NCBI GenBank assembly: GCA_964586765.1
Contig: CAZPHN010000003.1
Coordinates: 1-64,000 of the forward strand
Source of the DNA: UBA3263 sp964586765
GTDB taxonomy: Bacteria > Bacteroidota > Bacteroidia > Bacteroidales > Muribaculaceae
Direction of reading: 5' to 3'
DNA: 64,000 nt
Made by a program: the position numbers and the translations under genes. The notes beneath the pieces are model-generated. The model was not told the origin of the DNA. It ran no database searches and worked only from the letters and a program-made list of their open reading frames with translations. Of the stretch, positions 8,157 through 18,144 are shown in pieces. Within the stretch, counting starts at the first letter, position 1. The number at the start of each line of letters is the position of its first letter.

Positions 8157-9563
8157 TCAAGGAACGATGAACTTCCGGTTCATGGTTTTGCCCTTCCATA
8201 GGTAAATGCCTGAGTTCAGTCCTGTCCATTTTCCGAATTCAACATTGGTTCTGAGAGGGAAACCTTGAAGATTGTAAACTGTTCCGGTCTCCAATGAATT
8301 GGATATTTCGATATTTTCTATTCGCGAATCTTCATCTTTGTTGGATTGAGGGAATAATGGCAGCGACGGGAACCAGTAATTCATAATCATGTCATAGTCC
8401 CTTATCTTCTCTCCCGTAGGCGAGTAGCGGCGGGTGATATATGTAGGGGTCCCAAATTCGTGATATAGAGCCATATATATTTCATCCGTCTCCGGATGAA
8501 CTCCTATGGCGCATCCATACAGTTTCCAGTTCGCACCCTCTTCTTCCAAGTCTATAAATAGCGTCTGTCGATGGGTATCACAGTCAAATTTATAGATTTT
8601 CGTACCTGTAAACCATCGGTTGGGACCGCCTTTCCAATAAAGGCAATTCTGAACCGTGGAGGCGACAAACGCATCAGGAGTCCACGCGTACCATGAATTT
8701 GACGGTGGATACATTCCTTCGGGAATGTCGATGATTTCATATTCGAGTGTCTCAGGGTCTAATTTTACTATATAATTCAAAAAAGCTCCGGTCCCTTGCA
8801 GGTTTTTCGCTATTGACAGCCATAGATAACCATCTTTTGATTTAACAATGGACCCTATTCCGGCTCCCTGCTGCACTATATCCATGGAAATGACGTCAGT
8901 AACTTTATCCTCAACAGGGTCTACTATGAGCAGACCATATTGTTGATGAGCTATGAAGACTTTTCCTGCTGCTGAGACCATCATGCCTGACTGTCCATGA
9001 TAGAGCGAGCCAGTCGGATCAGTGTTGGGCTTGTCATTGTCGCCGCCTGCATTAGGATTGTCTGACCCTTCAACCTGACCGGTAACGGTATAATTGTCAA
9101 GATTGAAGACCCACACCCCGTTACTTGTTGAAATGTACCCTTTGTGTTCATCTATACCAAGAAATCCGCGACCGTCGCACTGCGCTCCCGATGGGTCAAT
9201 AAGGCTCTGCTGATGGAGGATTTTCATGGTTTTCGCATCGCATACGGTTATTCTTCCGCCGGTAATTGTAGCACCGGGGTCCTTGTCCTGTTTGGCAATC
9301 AGATGCAGTCGGTCATGCCATAGCGCACCGTATTGGTTGGTACAGCCGAGCTCCATGCCGGGATTTTCCGATTGAATGATGCGATATTTCCAAAAATCGC
9401 CGTTAGGTTCATCCGGCAAAAGGTAATTAACGGTAGAATTCTGATGACCGTACCAGTCTTCATTTACCCAGATTATCCCTTGGGTATAATCCGCCTCCTG
9501 AGCGGTGATGGTCGAAACCATCGCCGCTAAAAAGGCAGAAATCATAATTAGAGCTCGTTTCAT
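8157..9563 (-). CDS. Secreted DUF5074-like beta-propeller protein, last gene of the B12 operon
   Basis: A signal peptide (MKRALIMISAFLAAMVSTITAQ) precedes about 370 residues of YncE/DUF5074-like propeller repeats, for example ITVCDAKTMKILHQQSLIDPSG and a GYISTSNGVWVFNLDNYTV-type blade. The protein ends in a short sorting-like tail (VYNLQGFPLR, then SGIYLWKGKTMNRKFIVP). It is a clear paralogue of the propeller in the adjacent 1259-residue protein: both share the pattern 'NE-W-GH...NPGM..GCT.QY'. Its start overlaps the stop of that gene by 4 bases, so the two are co-transcribed. The related lipoprotein BtuG binds cobalamin with a similar propeller, so a role in capture of B12 or a relative is a reasonable inference. 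No ligand residue is proven. Confidence 0.8.
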   Translation of the reverse strand: MKRALIMISAFLAAMVSTITAQEADYTQGIIWVNEDWYGHQNSTVNYLLPDEPNGDFWKYRIIQSENPGMELGCTNQYGALWHDRLHLIAKQDKDPGATITGGRITVCDAKTMKILHQQSLIDPSGAQCDGRGFLGIDEHKGYISTSNGVWVFNLDNYTVTGQVEGSDNPNAGGDNDKPNTDPTGSLYHGQSGMMVSAAGKVFIAHQQYGLLIVDPVEDKVTDVISMDIVQQGAGIGSIVKSKDGYLWLSIAKNLQGTGAFLNYIVKLDPETLEYEIIDIPEGMYPPSNSWYAWTPDAFVASTVQNCLYWKGGPNRWFTGTKIYKFDCDTHRQTLFIDLEEEGANWKLYGCAIGVHPETDEIYMALYHEFGTPTYITRRYSPTGEKIRDYDMIMNYWFPSLPLFPQSNKDEDSRIENIEISNSLETGTVYNLQGFPLRTNVEFGKWTGLNSGIYLWKGKTMNRKFIVP

Positions 9564-12500
9564 TTCCGTATAATCACTTTTGTGGTTATGTTTGTGTCGG
9601 AATTCACAATAAAAATTCCGTTATGGGAACCGAAATCAAACGTATAGTTTTCACAATCTACATAGAAATCGGCAACTTGACGTCCGGAAATGTCGAAAAT
9701 CTGGAACTTGTGACCGCTTAATCCGGTGAAATAGATGCGCTTGCCGTCACACGATATGGAGCCGCGATCATTTTTAACGGAATCGATGCCGGTTGACGTA
9801 TCTCCAACATTAACCGTAATGGTTTTGCTTACGGTGCGTCCGTTTGACTGAGCTGCAAGGGTGAAGAAGTGTTTGCCTGCCGATTTCGGAGAAATGGTCA
9901 GTTTTTTGCCTTCAAGGCTTATTTCAGCATGGTTTTCAGCCAGAATATCATCATTTGTCAACAATATCGGCGTTTCAGGAATTGAAAGTTTGATATTTGC
10001 GTCAATATTATCCTTATCGGTTACAAATTCGGAAAGGTCAAGAACCTTGTCGCCGTCAGTGAGGCTTACGGAGATATCCTCAAGGTCTATGACCGCGTCA
10101 TGCTTGTCAGGGAAAATTGCAAATGACTGGAACCAATAATAGGGACGTAAGGCAATGGTACGCATTATTTCGCCTGTTTCAGGATTTACAAAATGAGTCC
10201 AGTTATATCGATAGTGACCCGAAGCGGAATCTTCTGTAGTCATTACGATTAGCTCGCCCGTACGGTCATCAAAACGCAGGCTACCGTAAGTTTTCTGTTT
10301 TACCTGTGAATGAGAACCGGTCAGGTTTGCCGTTTCCATGTCAAATACCGGCTTGAGGTCATTGGGGTCGGAACCCACTTCCCAGCCATAGTATTTGTCC
10401 TTAGCTGAACCGCCGGCTATACCGCCGCCGGCTGAGAACCAGATAGTGTTGCGGCTGTGACTGCCGACAAATGGAGTTTTTCGCCAAGCACCCCAAGAGC
10501 AGGTCGGGTAAGAAACCGTTGAGGGGAATGTCACGCTCATTGCCTCATTTTCTTCCAGCGTTTCGGGGTCGATGCAGGTAAAGTGTCCGCAACCGTTAAT
10601 GTTTGAGGCTATCCAGATGTTTCCGTCGGCTGTCTGAGTGATGCCATGCACGGAAACCATGGGATATTTCTTAATGACTTGGTCTGTTTCAACGTCAATG
10701 GCAAATGCGCCGGTTGCCTGTTTTATGCCGAAAACATATTTGCCGGCATGAACCAAATCACCTATCTGTCCGGAATAGAGGTCTGCTCCACTCGAACCGC
10801 TCTCATCAAAGTCTGAAATCTTGCCTATTACTTTGATTTCATTGATATCCACTATGTAGATTCCGTTCGACGTTCCTACATATACTTTCTGTGGAGTAGC
10901 ACCCACTACGGCACGACCGTCGGCACTCTTGGTCTCGTCGCCAAACATTAGGTCATCGATTGAACCTAAACGCTTGAGTGTCTTGGCATCTGCCACTACA
11001 ACTCTGCCCCCGCCGGGGAGCGGGTCACCTGCGTCGACAGCCTGTTTGGATATAGCTATGAATTTATCAGCCCAGATTGTAGCGTATTGCGATGTGCATC
11101 CGAATGACATTCCGGGATTTTCGCGTTCATATACCTGATACATCATTTCTCCGTCAGGTGTAATGTAGTTCAAGCCGCCGTTTGTATGTCCGAACCATTC
11201 TTCGTTCAGTATCAGGGTGCCGTCGGTATAGCCGCCGTCGATAGGAGTTCGGTCCTGTTCCTCCACCTTGACCGTATATGTTTTCGTAACATTACTGCCG
11301 TCGGTAGAGGTCAACGTAAGGGTACATTCGCCGGCACGATGTCCGCTGAGTTCATAGAACTGGATGCGGGTGTTGTGTTCATCCCAATAATTTACCTTAT
11401 ACATTGATGCGATGAGTTCATCTTTTGACGAACCGGCTCCCTCAAGGGTAACATTGAAATCGGGGATATCTGCATCAGCGGGAATGGGATTGGCAATGAC
11501 ACCAATCATTTGTTTTGGATTCAGGACAATTACATCATCCTCTACATCTTGGATTACAAAGTCTGTTACCGGATGCCGGAGCTCTGAAACAATGTCGAAA
11601 GAGGCTTTTACCTCCGGATTCCACGTTGAAGTTACCGTGATAGTTGCACTTCCTGCTACCTTTGTTGTCTTTATTGCCGAAGCACTTGCCGTTGCAACTT
11701 TATTATCGCTTGTCGCGTATGTCAGTGCCGTATATGTTGCGTTTTCTGGATATATGGTAATTGGATTCTCAATGGTTGAGTTGAGCGGTGAATCTATTGA
11801 TTTCTTGCTGAACTCGATGCTTTCAATAGGTGTTACCGGAGGTAGCAGTGTTAAATGGCATATATTGCTGTAAGAATATGATGAGCCTTTACCGGTGCGT
11901 GCCCTTACATGAAGATAGACATCGCCGGCTTTATTGCCTGCATAGGATAGCTGACCGAAGGTCGCGGCTACGGTGGCGACAGATTTCACTATATCGCTTG
12001 AATTGCTGCTATGGTTGGCGGTAGCATCATTTCTGCGATACCAAGTGTAGTTTATGGCGTCATATGTCGCCGCTCTCTGGATAAACATCGGGATATAATC
12101 AGCGTTATCTGAAATCGCAAAGGTCAGTTTCTCCGGTATAACGACAGTCTCGACACCCGCCTTCGGCATATATAGCAGATATTCGGGCTCGGATTCAATA
12201 TTGCATGACAGTAGCACGCAGTCTTCATATTCCGTGAGCGTCCAGTTGCCTTCAGCTGCCGTATCATCGCCTGATGTGTTGAACACTCCGTCGCCATCGG
12301 CGTCAATGCTCAGTTTGTTGCCTTCAACTGAAAATGCCGGGTCTTTGCCAAGTGAGGTTAAAACGTCACTAACTGAAGGCAATACCGAATTGAAATTCAG
12401 ACGTAGTACTACGTTGTCAATTTTACTTCTATCCGAAAATTTAACGATGAGAGGTATGGAACTGCCTCCTTTGCCGATGGCTCGCACGCATTTTGATGCA

Positions 12501-13339
12501 TCAATCGCATCTGTGAGCAGCCTTTCGGGCATGTAGACTATCTCCCCGTTTTCACATGGAGCGACACCTTCGCCCATACCGCCGACCATCGCACTTTCAA
12601 ACTGAGTGAAACTCCATCCGTCAACGGCACCGTCAACGAGCGTGCGTCCGGTAAACCCCGAGCCGGAGTACATCCAATCCTGCGAGAAATTATTTGCACA
12701 CCAATAGCTCCAGTAGCCTTCATACCAAGCCGATAGCCATTTGGGCTCATAGGCAGTCATGCCAACTCTATCTTCAGTATCTGTATCGATATCCCAGCAG
12801 TCATAATCATAGGCAGGATAGCCATATGTGCCGTAATCAAACGGATGCTGAATGTAATGAGTGCCGGCGATGGCTTTGCCGATGGCTGCCTGAGCCAACG
12901 CCGGAGCATTATCGCCCGGTGCTTCGGTCTGTCCCATGAAGGAGTTGACGTGATAATAATCAAAATTGATGAATTCGAATACTTTTGCCTTGTCGAAGTT
13001 GAAAAAGACGTGGTTCAGTATTTCCTGATTGAGACTATAGCCGACGCCACAGAGGGTACTGCCCATGCTACCGGTGTACTGCGTGAGCATGGCGAGACGT
13101 GAGGAGTTGGCACAAATTGCCTTCATCATTGTCTCGCCTGACGGTCTCTCGCCGTTTTCCCAGCGATAACCCCATACGTATGCGTCAGGACCGTAAGTGT
13201 CACCATTAAACTGGATGACTAATGCCGCACGGTTTGGTCCTCTTCCGGTCCAATTTCGGATTTTGTCGAAGTCTATCGGGTGTGCCGATGCTGTCATGGC
13301 AGCTAATCCAATAGCTAATGAGATTAAATTTGTTCTCAT
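9560..13339 (-). CDS. Large multidomain surface protein with Ig-like and DUF5074 propeller domains
   Basis: A 1259-residue exported protein (signal peptide MRTNLISLAIGLAAMTASA). The first ~390 residues form a domain rich in Trp, Tyr and Gly (GPNRAALVIQFNG, YVWGYRWENGE, QTEAPGDNAPALAQAAIG) that I recognise as recurring in B12-linked surface proteins but cannot name. About 390-510 is an Ig-like stretch, 520-610 a BIG2-type Ig-like domain (PENATYTALTYATSDNKVATAS), and 610-710 a further Ig-like region. A YncE/DUF5074 propeller spans about 715-1105, followed by an Ig-like segment and a sorting-domain-like tail (FQIFDISGRQV). Long extracellular proteins of this build may extend the cobalamin-binding propeller from the cell surface; that is inference. 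It lies 37 bases after the PKD-like lipoprotein gene in the riboswitch-led operon. Confidence 0.8.
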   Translation of the reverse strand: MRTNLISLAIGLAAMTASAHPIDFDKIRNWTGRGPNRAALVIQFNGDTYGPDAYVWGYRWENGERPSGETMMKAICANSSRLAMLTQYTGSMGSTLCGVGYSLNQEILNHVFFNFDKAKVFEFINFDYYHVNSFMGQTEAPGDNAPALAQAAIGKAIAGTHYIQHPFDYGTYGYPAYDYDCWDIDTDTEDRVGMTAYEPKWLSAWYEGYWSYWCANNFSQDWMYSGSGFTGRTLVDGAVDGWSFTQFESAMVGGMGEGVAPCENGEIVYMPERLLTDAIDASKCVRAIGKGGSSIPLIVKFSDRSKIDNVVLRLNFNSVLPSVSDVLTSLGKDPAFSVEGNKLSIDADGDGVFNTSGDDTAAEGNWTLTEYEDCVLLSCNIESEPEYLLYMPKAGVETVVIPEKLTFAISDNADYIPMFIQRAATYDAINYTWYRRNDATANHSSNSSDIVKSVATVAATFGQLSYAGNKAGDVYLHVRARTGKGSSYSYSNICHLTLLPPVTPIESIEFSKKSIDSPLNSTIENPITIYPENATYTALTYATSDNKVATASASAIKTTKVAGSATITVTSTWNPEVKASFDIVSELRHPVTDFVIQDVEDDVIVLNPKQMIGVIANPIPADADIPDFNVTLEGAGSSKDELIASMYKVNYWDEHNTRIQFYELSGHRAGECTLTLTSTDGSNVTKTYTVKVEEQDRTPIDGGYTDGTLILNEEWFGHTNGGLNYITPDGEMMYQVYERENPGMSFGCTSQYATIWADKFIAISKQAVDAGDPLPGGGRVVVADAKTLKRLGSIDDLMFGDETKSADGRAVVGATPQKVYVGTSNGIYIVDINEIKVIGKISDFDESGSSGADLYSGQIGDLVHAGKYVFGIKQATGAFAIDVETDQVIKKYPMVSVHGITQTADGNIWIASNINGCGHFTCIDPETLEENEAMSVTFPSTVSYPTCSWGAWRKTPFVGSHSRNTIWFSAGGGIAGGSAKDKYYGWEVGSDPNDLKPVFDMETANLTGSHSQVKQKTYGSLRFDDRTGELIVMTTEDSASGHYRYNWTHFVNPETGEIMRTIALRPYYWFQSFAIFPDKHDAVIDLEDISVSLTDGDKVLDLSEFVTDKDNIDANIKLSIPETPILLTNDDILAENHAEISLEGKKLTISPKSAGKHFFTLAAQSNGRTVSKTITVNVGDTSTGIDSVKNDRGSISCDGKRIYFTGLSGHKFQIFDISGRQVADFYVDCENYTFDFGSHNGIFIVNSDTNITTKVIIRK

Positions 13340-13376
13340 GTTTGATTTATTATTTAGTTAATTAATAAAATGAAAT

Positions 13377-14570
13377 TCAGGGAGTAGGGAGCCCCGGAAG
13401 CTCTATGTGAAGATCCTGCGCACGACTCAGTTCCGTTGATGTCTCTCCAAGCCATCCGCAATATTGGTTGACACCCGTATATACACGGATAAAGTCCACC
13501 CCGGGCAGATTTACGGGTTGTCCGTTGGAATCAACAGCCCATGAAATGTCGAAGGAGTTGAGGTCAGCAAATTCGTTAGGATGATTGTCAACATAGCCCC
13601 ATGGATAACTATAAAGAATGTAGTATGCGCCATATCCGCTGATATCTTCAGCATTTGGAGCTAAAAGGGAACCTTTAAATGAGATATCGTCACATGTAAT
13701 CCACTTAGGGAAGTATTCTTGATTATGAAATATGTTTTTTGCTAAAAATCCTGTTTCACCGGTGTTATCCTCCCATCGGATATAATAAATATCGTCAAGG
13801 CTGTTGTCATCATCGGCTATAATCTGTCGGTCATGGTCAGGTCGATGATAGGTGATTTCATATCCGTGGAAGGTATTTTCTGAGTGATATTCGCTTCCGG
13901 CAAGTTCATACCATTCATCATCAGGAATACCGTTGCAATTCTCATCATAACTTACCATGATTATGCCCGGTTCAGCAGACCCGCCTTTCTTTTCCGGTTG
14001 AAGAAGTTCGTAAAAGCAGTTGCCCCAAATGCGGAAGTCTTTCTCGCCCGATACATTTATTACCGTATGGTCAAATCCAAATGTTACATAGCCGCCGTAC
14101 CCGCCAAGGGTTATCATGATGTCATTGGTACCGGATATAGACTCTTCTGCTTTCTGAAGTATGTCAGCGTATGTATCGCCTTCTTCATATCTCGGCATTT
14201 CGTTGACAAACTGACCCGGAGCCGGACAATATTCATAGACTTTCGATATATATGGAGAATACTCTATTTCCTCATGAAGCACGGTTACAGTAAACTCAAA
14301 ATGATATGGCGTTGCATCATCAATTATGTCAAACGATAGATTATAGGTTCCTTCATCCTGCGCCATAAAGATATAACGGCGGTCGGTCGACACGGTCGTT
14401 CCATTGACTTTCCAAAGATATTCTGCACCTGTCAGTGCAGATTCCAGCGGCAACTTTGACATACGCGGTATATAATATGTATAATCAATCCCAAGGTTGA
14501 CCATCGGTATTTCCGTAGTGCAGCCAAGCAATGACAACAAAACCGTTAAAAAAGAGATTTTCTTATTCAT
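13377..14570 (-). CDS. Surface lipoprotein with PKD-like domain in the B12 operon (possible BtuH-type)
   Basis: A 397-residue lipoprotein: MNKKISFLTVLLSLLGC gives a good lipobox with Cys at residue 17. Residues about 25-100 form a PKD-like fold (AEYLWKVNGTTVSTDRRYIF...YNLSFDI). The rest is a compact domain with an acidic, Ca-site-like stretch (DENCNGIPDDEWYEL) and many aromatic residues. B12 loci of gut Bacteroidetes carry, besides BtuB and BtuG, a second B12-binding surface lipoprotein called BtuH. The position fits, but I cannot confirm orthology from sequence alone. Its start overlaps the preceding propeller gene by 8 bases. Confidence 0.75.
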   Translation of the reverse strand: MNKKISFLTVLLSLLGCTTEIPMVNLGIDYTYYIPRMSKLPLESALTGAEYLWKVNGTTVSTDRRYIFMAQDEGTYNLSFDIIDDATPYHFEFTVTVLHEEIEYSPYISKVYEYCPAPGQFVNEMPRYEEGDTYADILQKAEESISGTNDIMITLGGYGGYVTFGFDHTVINVSGEKDFRIWGNCFYELLQPEKKGGSAEPGIIMVSYDENCNGIPDDEWYELAGSEYHSENTFHGYEITYHRPDHDRQIIADDDNSLDDIYYIRWEDNTGETGFLAKNIFHNQEYFPKWITCDDISFKGSLLAPNAEDISGYGAYYILYSYPWGYVDNHPNEFADLNSFDISWAVDSNGQPVNLPGVDFIRVYTGVNQYCGWLGETSTELSRAQDLHIELPGLPTP

Positions 14571-15726
14571 TTTTCAGGAAAGTTATGTGTGCCGGAATAT
14601 CGCCGGTGCGCACGCTCCATTTTTTCTTGCCATCGGGCGAAAAGCAATAGAGTGTGCCGGATGATACATAGTTCTTGGCATCTGTTACGAAAATATCGCC
14701 GCTCTCAGGGTGTATGGCAATACCATAAGGAATTGTTATATCTTTCTCGGTTCCGTCAGTAATGAAGTTATCAGATATGATTTCTTTTGTCCGGATATCG
14801 ATTATGCCGTAACTGATGCTATTTGACGCGGAGTAATTATTCCATTCAGTAGCATAATAATACATTCTGTCACCAAAGAACGCCATATTTGAGCAAGCTA
14901 TCGGAATGGTATCCGTGACTGTCATCTGATTAAACCCCGGTTTCTTTTGCATGATATATAGTCGCGACGGACGAGACTGGTAATCGCCTCGCGATGTTAC
15001 CCATAATTTGTTATATTTGTCTTTTTTCAAGCGATGAAGGTTGATTCCGACCGGAATCTGTTGAACCTGTTTGAAATCCACCATCTGTATTACGGAAACA
15101 GTATTGTCGTAATTCGGTGCTCTGTATCCTCCGGAATTGGCAACGTACATATAGTCATCTACAATTTCCATTTCTTCTGGTTGATAACCTACCGAAACTT
15201 TACGTGTGACGGCAAGCGAAAGGGTGTCAACCTCATAAACTGCCCCTTTAGGAGCGTTCGGGTCAATCAAAACCGGTCCTACATATGAACTTACGTAAGC
15301 ATTTCCTCTGTGGAAGCGGATGTAGCGACAGTTGGGAATGTCGACTTGCCCCAGTCGGATTCCGGTGCGCGCGTCAAGCACTTCCACCTTATGTGAGCAA
15401 TTTACCACTACATACAGTTTGCTGCCGTAGATTCCTATGTCATTGCCAACATCGCCAAGTTCTTTGATTACATTGGGATTTCTTTCTGCATAGAAGTTAC
15501 GTGAGTACAATCCCGTATGATAGTCATAGAAATCAAGGGTACATTTGTTTGAACCCATATTCCCTTCATTGACCAAATAAAACCCACGTATTTCACCGGT
15601 ACGTGTCTCATCGCCTATTATTTCATACTCCGTGGGTACCACAAGTTCGTCCTCACGACAACTTGTGGTAACACCCAGCAGGAGCGGCAGAAAAATATAT
15701 AAGAAAAAATGTTTCGTATTGTTCAT
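14563..15726 (-). CDS. btuG: BtuG-like B12-capturing beta-propeller lipoprotein
   Basis: A 387-residue lipoprotein (signal ends LGVTTSC, Cys about residue 23) with acidic residues right after the Cys (CREDE), which resembles the Bacteroidota signal for export to the cell surface. The body is a seven-bladed-type YncE/DUF5074 propeller: NEGNMGSNKCTLDFYDY opens it, and blades such as KVEVLDARTGIRLGQVDIPN and NTVSVIQMVDFKQVQQIPVG follow. BtuG caps BtuB and hands cobalamin to it with very high affinity in Bacteroides. Here the gene follows btuB immediately with a 4-base overlap, and both are behind a cobalamin riboswitch, which makes this assignment well supported. Confidence 0.85.
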   Translation of the reverse strand: MNNTKHFFLYIFLPLLLGVTTSCREDELVVPTEYEIIGDETRTGEIRGFYLVNEGNMGSNKCTLDFYDYHTGLYSRNFYAERNPNVIKELGDVGNDIGIYGSKLYVVVNCSHKVEVLDARTGIRLGQVDIPNCRYIRFHRGNAYVSSYVGPVLIDPNAPKGAVYEVDTLSLAVTRKVSVGYQPEEMEIVDDYMYVANSGGYRAPNYDNTVSVIQMVDFKQVQQIPVGINLHRLKKDKYNKLWVTSRGDYQSRPSRLYIMQKKPGFNQMTVTDTIPIACSNMAFFGDRMYYYATEWNNYSASNSISYGIIDIRTKEIISDNFITDGTEKDITIPYGIAIHPESGDIFVTDAKNYVSSGTLYCFSPDGKKKWSVRTGDIPAHITFLKNE

Positions 15727-17720
15727 AATTCAACTGTTAAGGTGAATCGGTAGTTCCGTTTGGGCATAGGATAGTTGAGGATTACGTCATAATCCTGACT
15801 AAGCAGGTTGTTGACCTCGATTAATCCGCGTAAACTGACTTTTCCGAGCCTGAAATCCTTACTCAGGGATAAATCAGATGTATACCACGGTTGAGTATAG
15901 TTATATCTGATGTTTTCTTGTTGATTATATCGTTCACCTACGTATATCCACGAGTAGTTCACGCTCCAGCCTCTCCATTGAGCATTGGCGACAGCCGAGC
16001 CTGAATGAAGCGGAATATATGGAATCTGGTCCCGGTAGTAATTGTCGGTGGGATTAGTTATGTCTATTGCCCGTTGGAATGTATATTGTGCTCTGGCTGT
16101 AAGATATAAGTCTTTTAAGGGATTTATAGTAATCAGTCCGCTAACGTCAATCCCACGGATATCAACCAGTCCGAGATTGAGCATTGTCCATCGGAATTGT
16201 TGTCCCTTTGGATAGGCAATGATTTTATCTTTTACCTTATTATAATATATGTCGGTACTCAGGCGCGCACTTGAAATAAATGTGGTTGATGAGTTATGTT
16301 CGTAAACAATACCTATATTATATTGTGTAACCCGCTCAGGAGAAAGCTTGGAGTTGCCCATGTCAGCGTAATACAGGTCATTGAACGTTGGCATCCGGAA
16401 GGATTGTTTATAGAAAGCCCTGACCGAAAAGTCTTTGTTCTTGAGTGGATTGCCGCTCATAAAGAGAGCGGGCGAAAGAATGTGTTTGTCTGCCGGAGCC
16501 TGTTGCCCCTTGATATTGTCGTGAATGAAGGTGCCGAGAACACTTGCCTGAGCTTTGAACCGGTCAAAACTGAGAGCGGTTGCAACCGAAAGGAATTGGG
16601 ATATGCGGTTCGGTTTTACGAAACCGTAGACATCGGCGTCAAGAGAGTTCCACATGAAGTCATAACTTCCGGAGATGCGCCAATAGCCGGTAATTTCAAA
16701 TTCATTTGCAGATGATATGTAAATTTCTTTCTGCTTGTAGAGATTATCTATTTTGACCTGTTTGTCATCATTATTGACATAATGAGTGCGATAAAAAGCA
16801 TATTTTACATTATTCAGAGTCGTGAATTTGCCGAAAAAGCCCATATAGCGTCCTTGCACGAACGAATTTGTGTCCCAGATGCGTTCACCGCGCCGCCACA
16901 CATTATTTACGATTGCGCCGGGCACCCCTCGCTCGGAGTTGTAATTGTATGCCTTGAAGGTCCACTCGCCGGTAGTGAGTGTGCCATGTGTGTTAAGCTC
17001 AAGTCTGGTAGCATTTATATCGCCATTCCGGCGCACGGCTGTCGTGTCGTATGCCAGTTCCCCCGCGGGATTGACACGCCGGTAACGGAATTTATACTTT
17101 CCGCTTGAGTTAACCCATTCGGTACTCAATGAGGCTGATATTTTTTCGCTGAGTTTCAGTTCAACCAATGCCGACGGATTTAATAAGTCAAAAGAGCCAG
17201 TTCTTATTGTTGCCCTTGCATGATAGGTTTCTCCTGCGTTAAATATCGGGGTACGTGTCTTCATATAGATAGTTCCCGCCGAGCCGAAATCTTTTGCCGG
17301 CTGGAGTATCTCACTTTTCTGACCGTTGTAGAGCGAGATGGCATCAATGTTGTCGAGCGAGAACTGACCGAGGTCAATCTGACCATTTTGAGCATTTCCA
17401 AGTTCTATACCGTCGTATACCACTCCGGTATGGTTCGTACCCATCGAGCGTATGTTTACAGTCTTTATGCCGCCGACACCTCCGTAATCTTTTACTTGTA
17501 CGCCTGAGAAATAGCGCAGGGCATCGGCGACACTGTTGCTGTTAAGTCGGTGTAGTTCTTCGCCGCTGAGGGTCTGTACGGGGATGATGTCGCGGTTCGT
17601 ATGCCGAGCCGTGACCAAAACTTCTTTAAGAAGATATGTGGAGTCCTTTTGTTCTTCAGCCTTACTCATACCCGGAATAATGCTGCAAGCAACAATGGAC
17701 AGGATAAAACGATAAGCCAT
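15723..17720 (-). CDS. btuB: TonB-dependent vitamin B12 outer membrane transporter
   Basis: A 665-residue outer-membrane receptor. A signal peptide (about 1-21) is followed by a TonB-box-like region, then the plug domain (IPVQTLSGEELHRLNSNSVADALRYFSGVQVKDYGG, about 42-80, then VNIRSMGTNHTGVVYDGI) and a 22-strand-type barrel ending in an aromatic-rich C-terminus (NYRFTLTVEL). Short length and lack of an N-terminal carboxypeptidase-like extension fit BtuB rather than SusC. It is the first gene behind the cobalamin riboswitch, which supports cobalamin as substrate. It transports B12 across the outer membrane using TonB energy. Confidence 0.93.
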   Translation of the reverse strand: MAYRFILSIVACSIIPGMSKAEEQKDSTYLLKEVLVTARHTNRDIIPVQTLSGEELHRLNSNSVADALRYFSGVQVKDYGGVGGIKTVNIRSMGTNHTGVVYDGIELGNAQNGQIDLGQFSLDNIDAISLYNGQKSEILQPAKDFGSAGTIYMKTRTPIFNAGETYHARATIRTGSFDLLNPSALVELKLSEKISASLSTEWVNSSGKYKFRYRRVNPAGELAYDTTAVRRNGDINATRLELNTHGTLTTGEWTFKAYNYNSERGVPGAIVNNVWRRGERIWDTNSFVQGRYMGFFGKFTTLNNVKYAFYRTHYVNNDDKQVKIDNLYKQKEIYISSANEFEITGYWRISGSYDFMWNSLDADVYGFVKPNRISQFLSVATALSFDRFKAQASVLGTFIHDNIKGQQAPADKHILSPALFMSGNPLKNKDFSVRAFYKQSFRMPTFNDLYYADMGNSKLSPERVTQYNIGIVYEHNSSTTFISSARLSTDIYYNKVKDKIIAYPKGQQFRWTMLNLGLVDIRGIDVSGLITINPLKDLYLTARAQYTFQRAIDITNPTDNYYRDQIPYIPLHSGSAVANAQWRGWSVNYSWIYVGERYNQQENIRYNYTQPWYTSDLSLSKDFRLGKVSLRGLIEVNNLLSQDYDVILNYPMPKRNYRFTLTVEL

Positions 17721-17895
17721 TGTATTAACTGATTGTTATAAAAAAGTGACCCGAAGAAATACCGGTAAAGGTAATTCAACGGGTTATGGGGTATTCTTAA
17801 CGTAATCAGTTAAACCTGCATATGACAACATTTGCCAACCGTAATGCGGTTGTCATTAAGTCAAACCCATAATCCCGTGGGTGCTTTCTATGTTT

Positions 17896-18080
17896 GAAAG
17901 GCAGGTCTTCTGACTTATCCCGGTTTTATCGCGCCTTCCCGGTCTAAAATAGGTGACCAGTGGCAAGTTGCGAAAACCTTCTGCTTTTGGATATATTATA
18001 CGCCAAAAGCGGGAATTACAGCAGCGGGTACTGTTGAGGAATCACACCTCATTCCCTTTTGATGCTCATTTATGCCTCCA
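17896..18080 (-). promoter_or_regulatory. Cobalamin riboswitch upstream of btuB
   Basis: On the minus strand the RNA reads with the expected landmarks in order: GGAGGCA (P1 5' side), AAAAGGGAAU, CAGUACCCGCUGCUGUAA, GCCACUG, GGGAAGGCGCGA and the B12-box-like GUCAGAAGACCUGCC closing P1. Downstream, 17778-17791 and 17865-17878 are complementary (AACGGGUUAUGGGG side and ACGGGAUUAUGGGU side with one bulge) and enclose a second hairpin (about 17823-17855). This probably forms the expression platform. No U-tract terminator is seen, so control is more likely through access to the btuB start. The rest of 17721-18139 holds no gene. Confidence 0.92.
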
Positions 18081-18111
18081 CTCTTGGATGACAGAGCAAC
18101 CATTTCAACTG

Positions 18112-18144
18112 CAAAGTTACAAAAAAATTTACTTTTTCATCAAA
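18112..18144 (-). promoter_or_regulatory. Promoter of the B12 riboswitch operon
   Basis: On the minus strand TTTG (18141-18144) and TAACTTTG (18112-18119) are 21 bases apart, matching the Bacteroidota consensus and placing the transcript start just before the aptamer. The upstream element overlaps the end of the flavodoxin gene. Confidence 0.7.
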
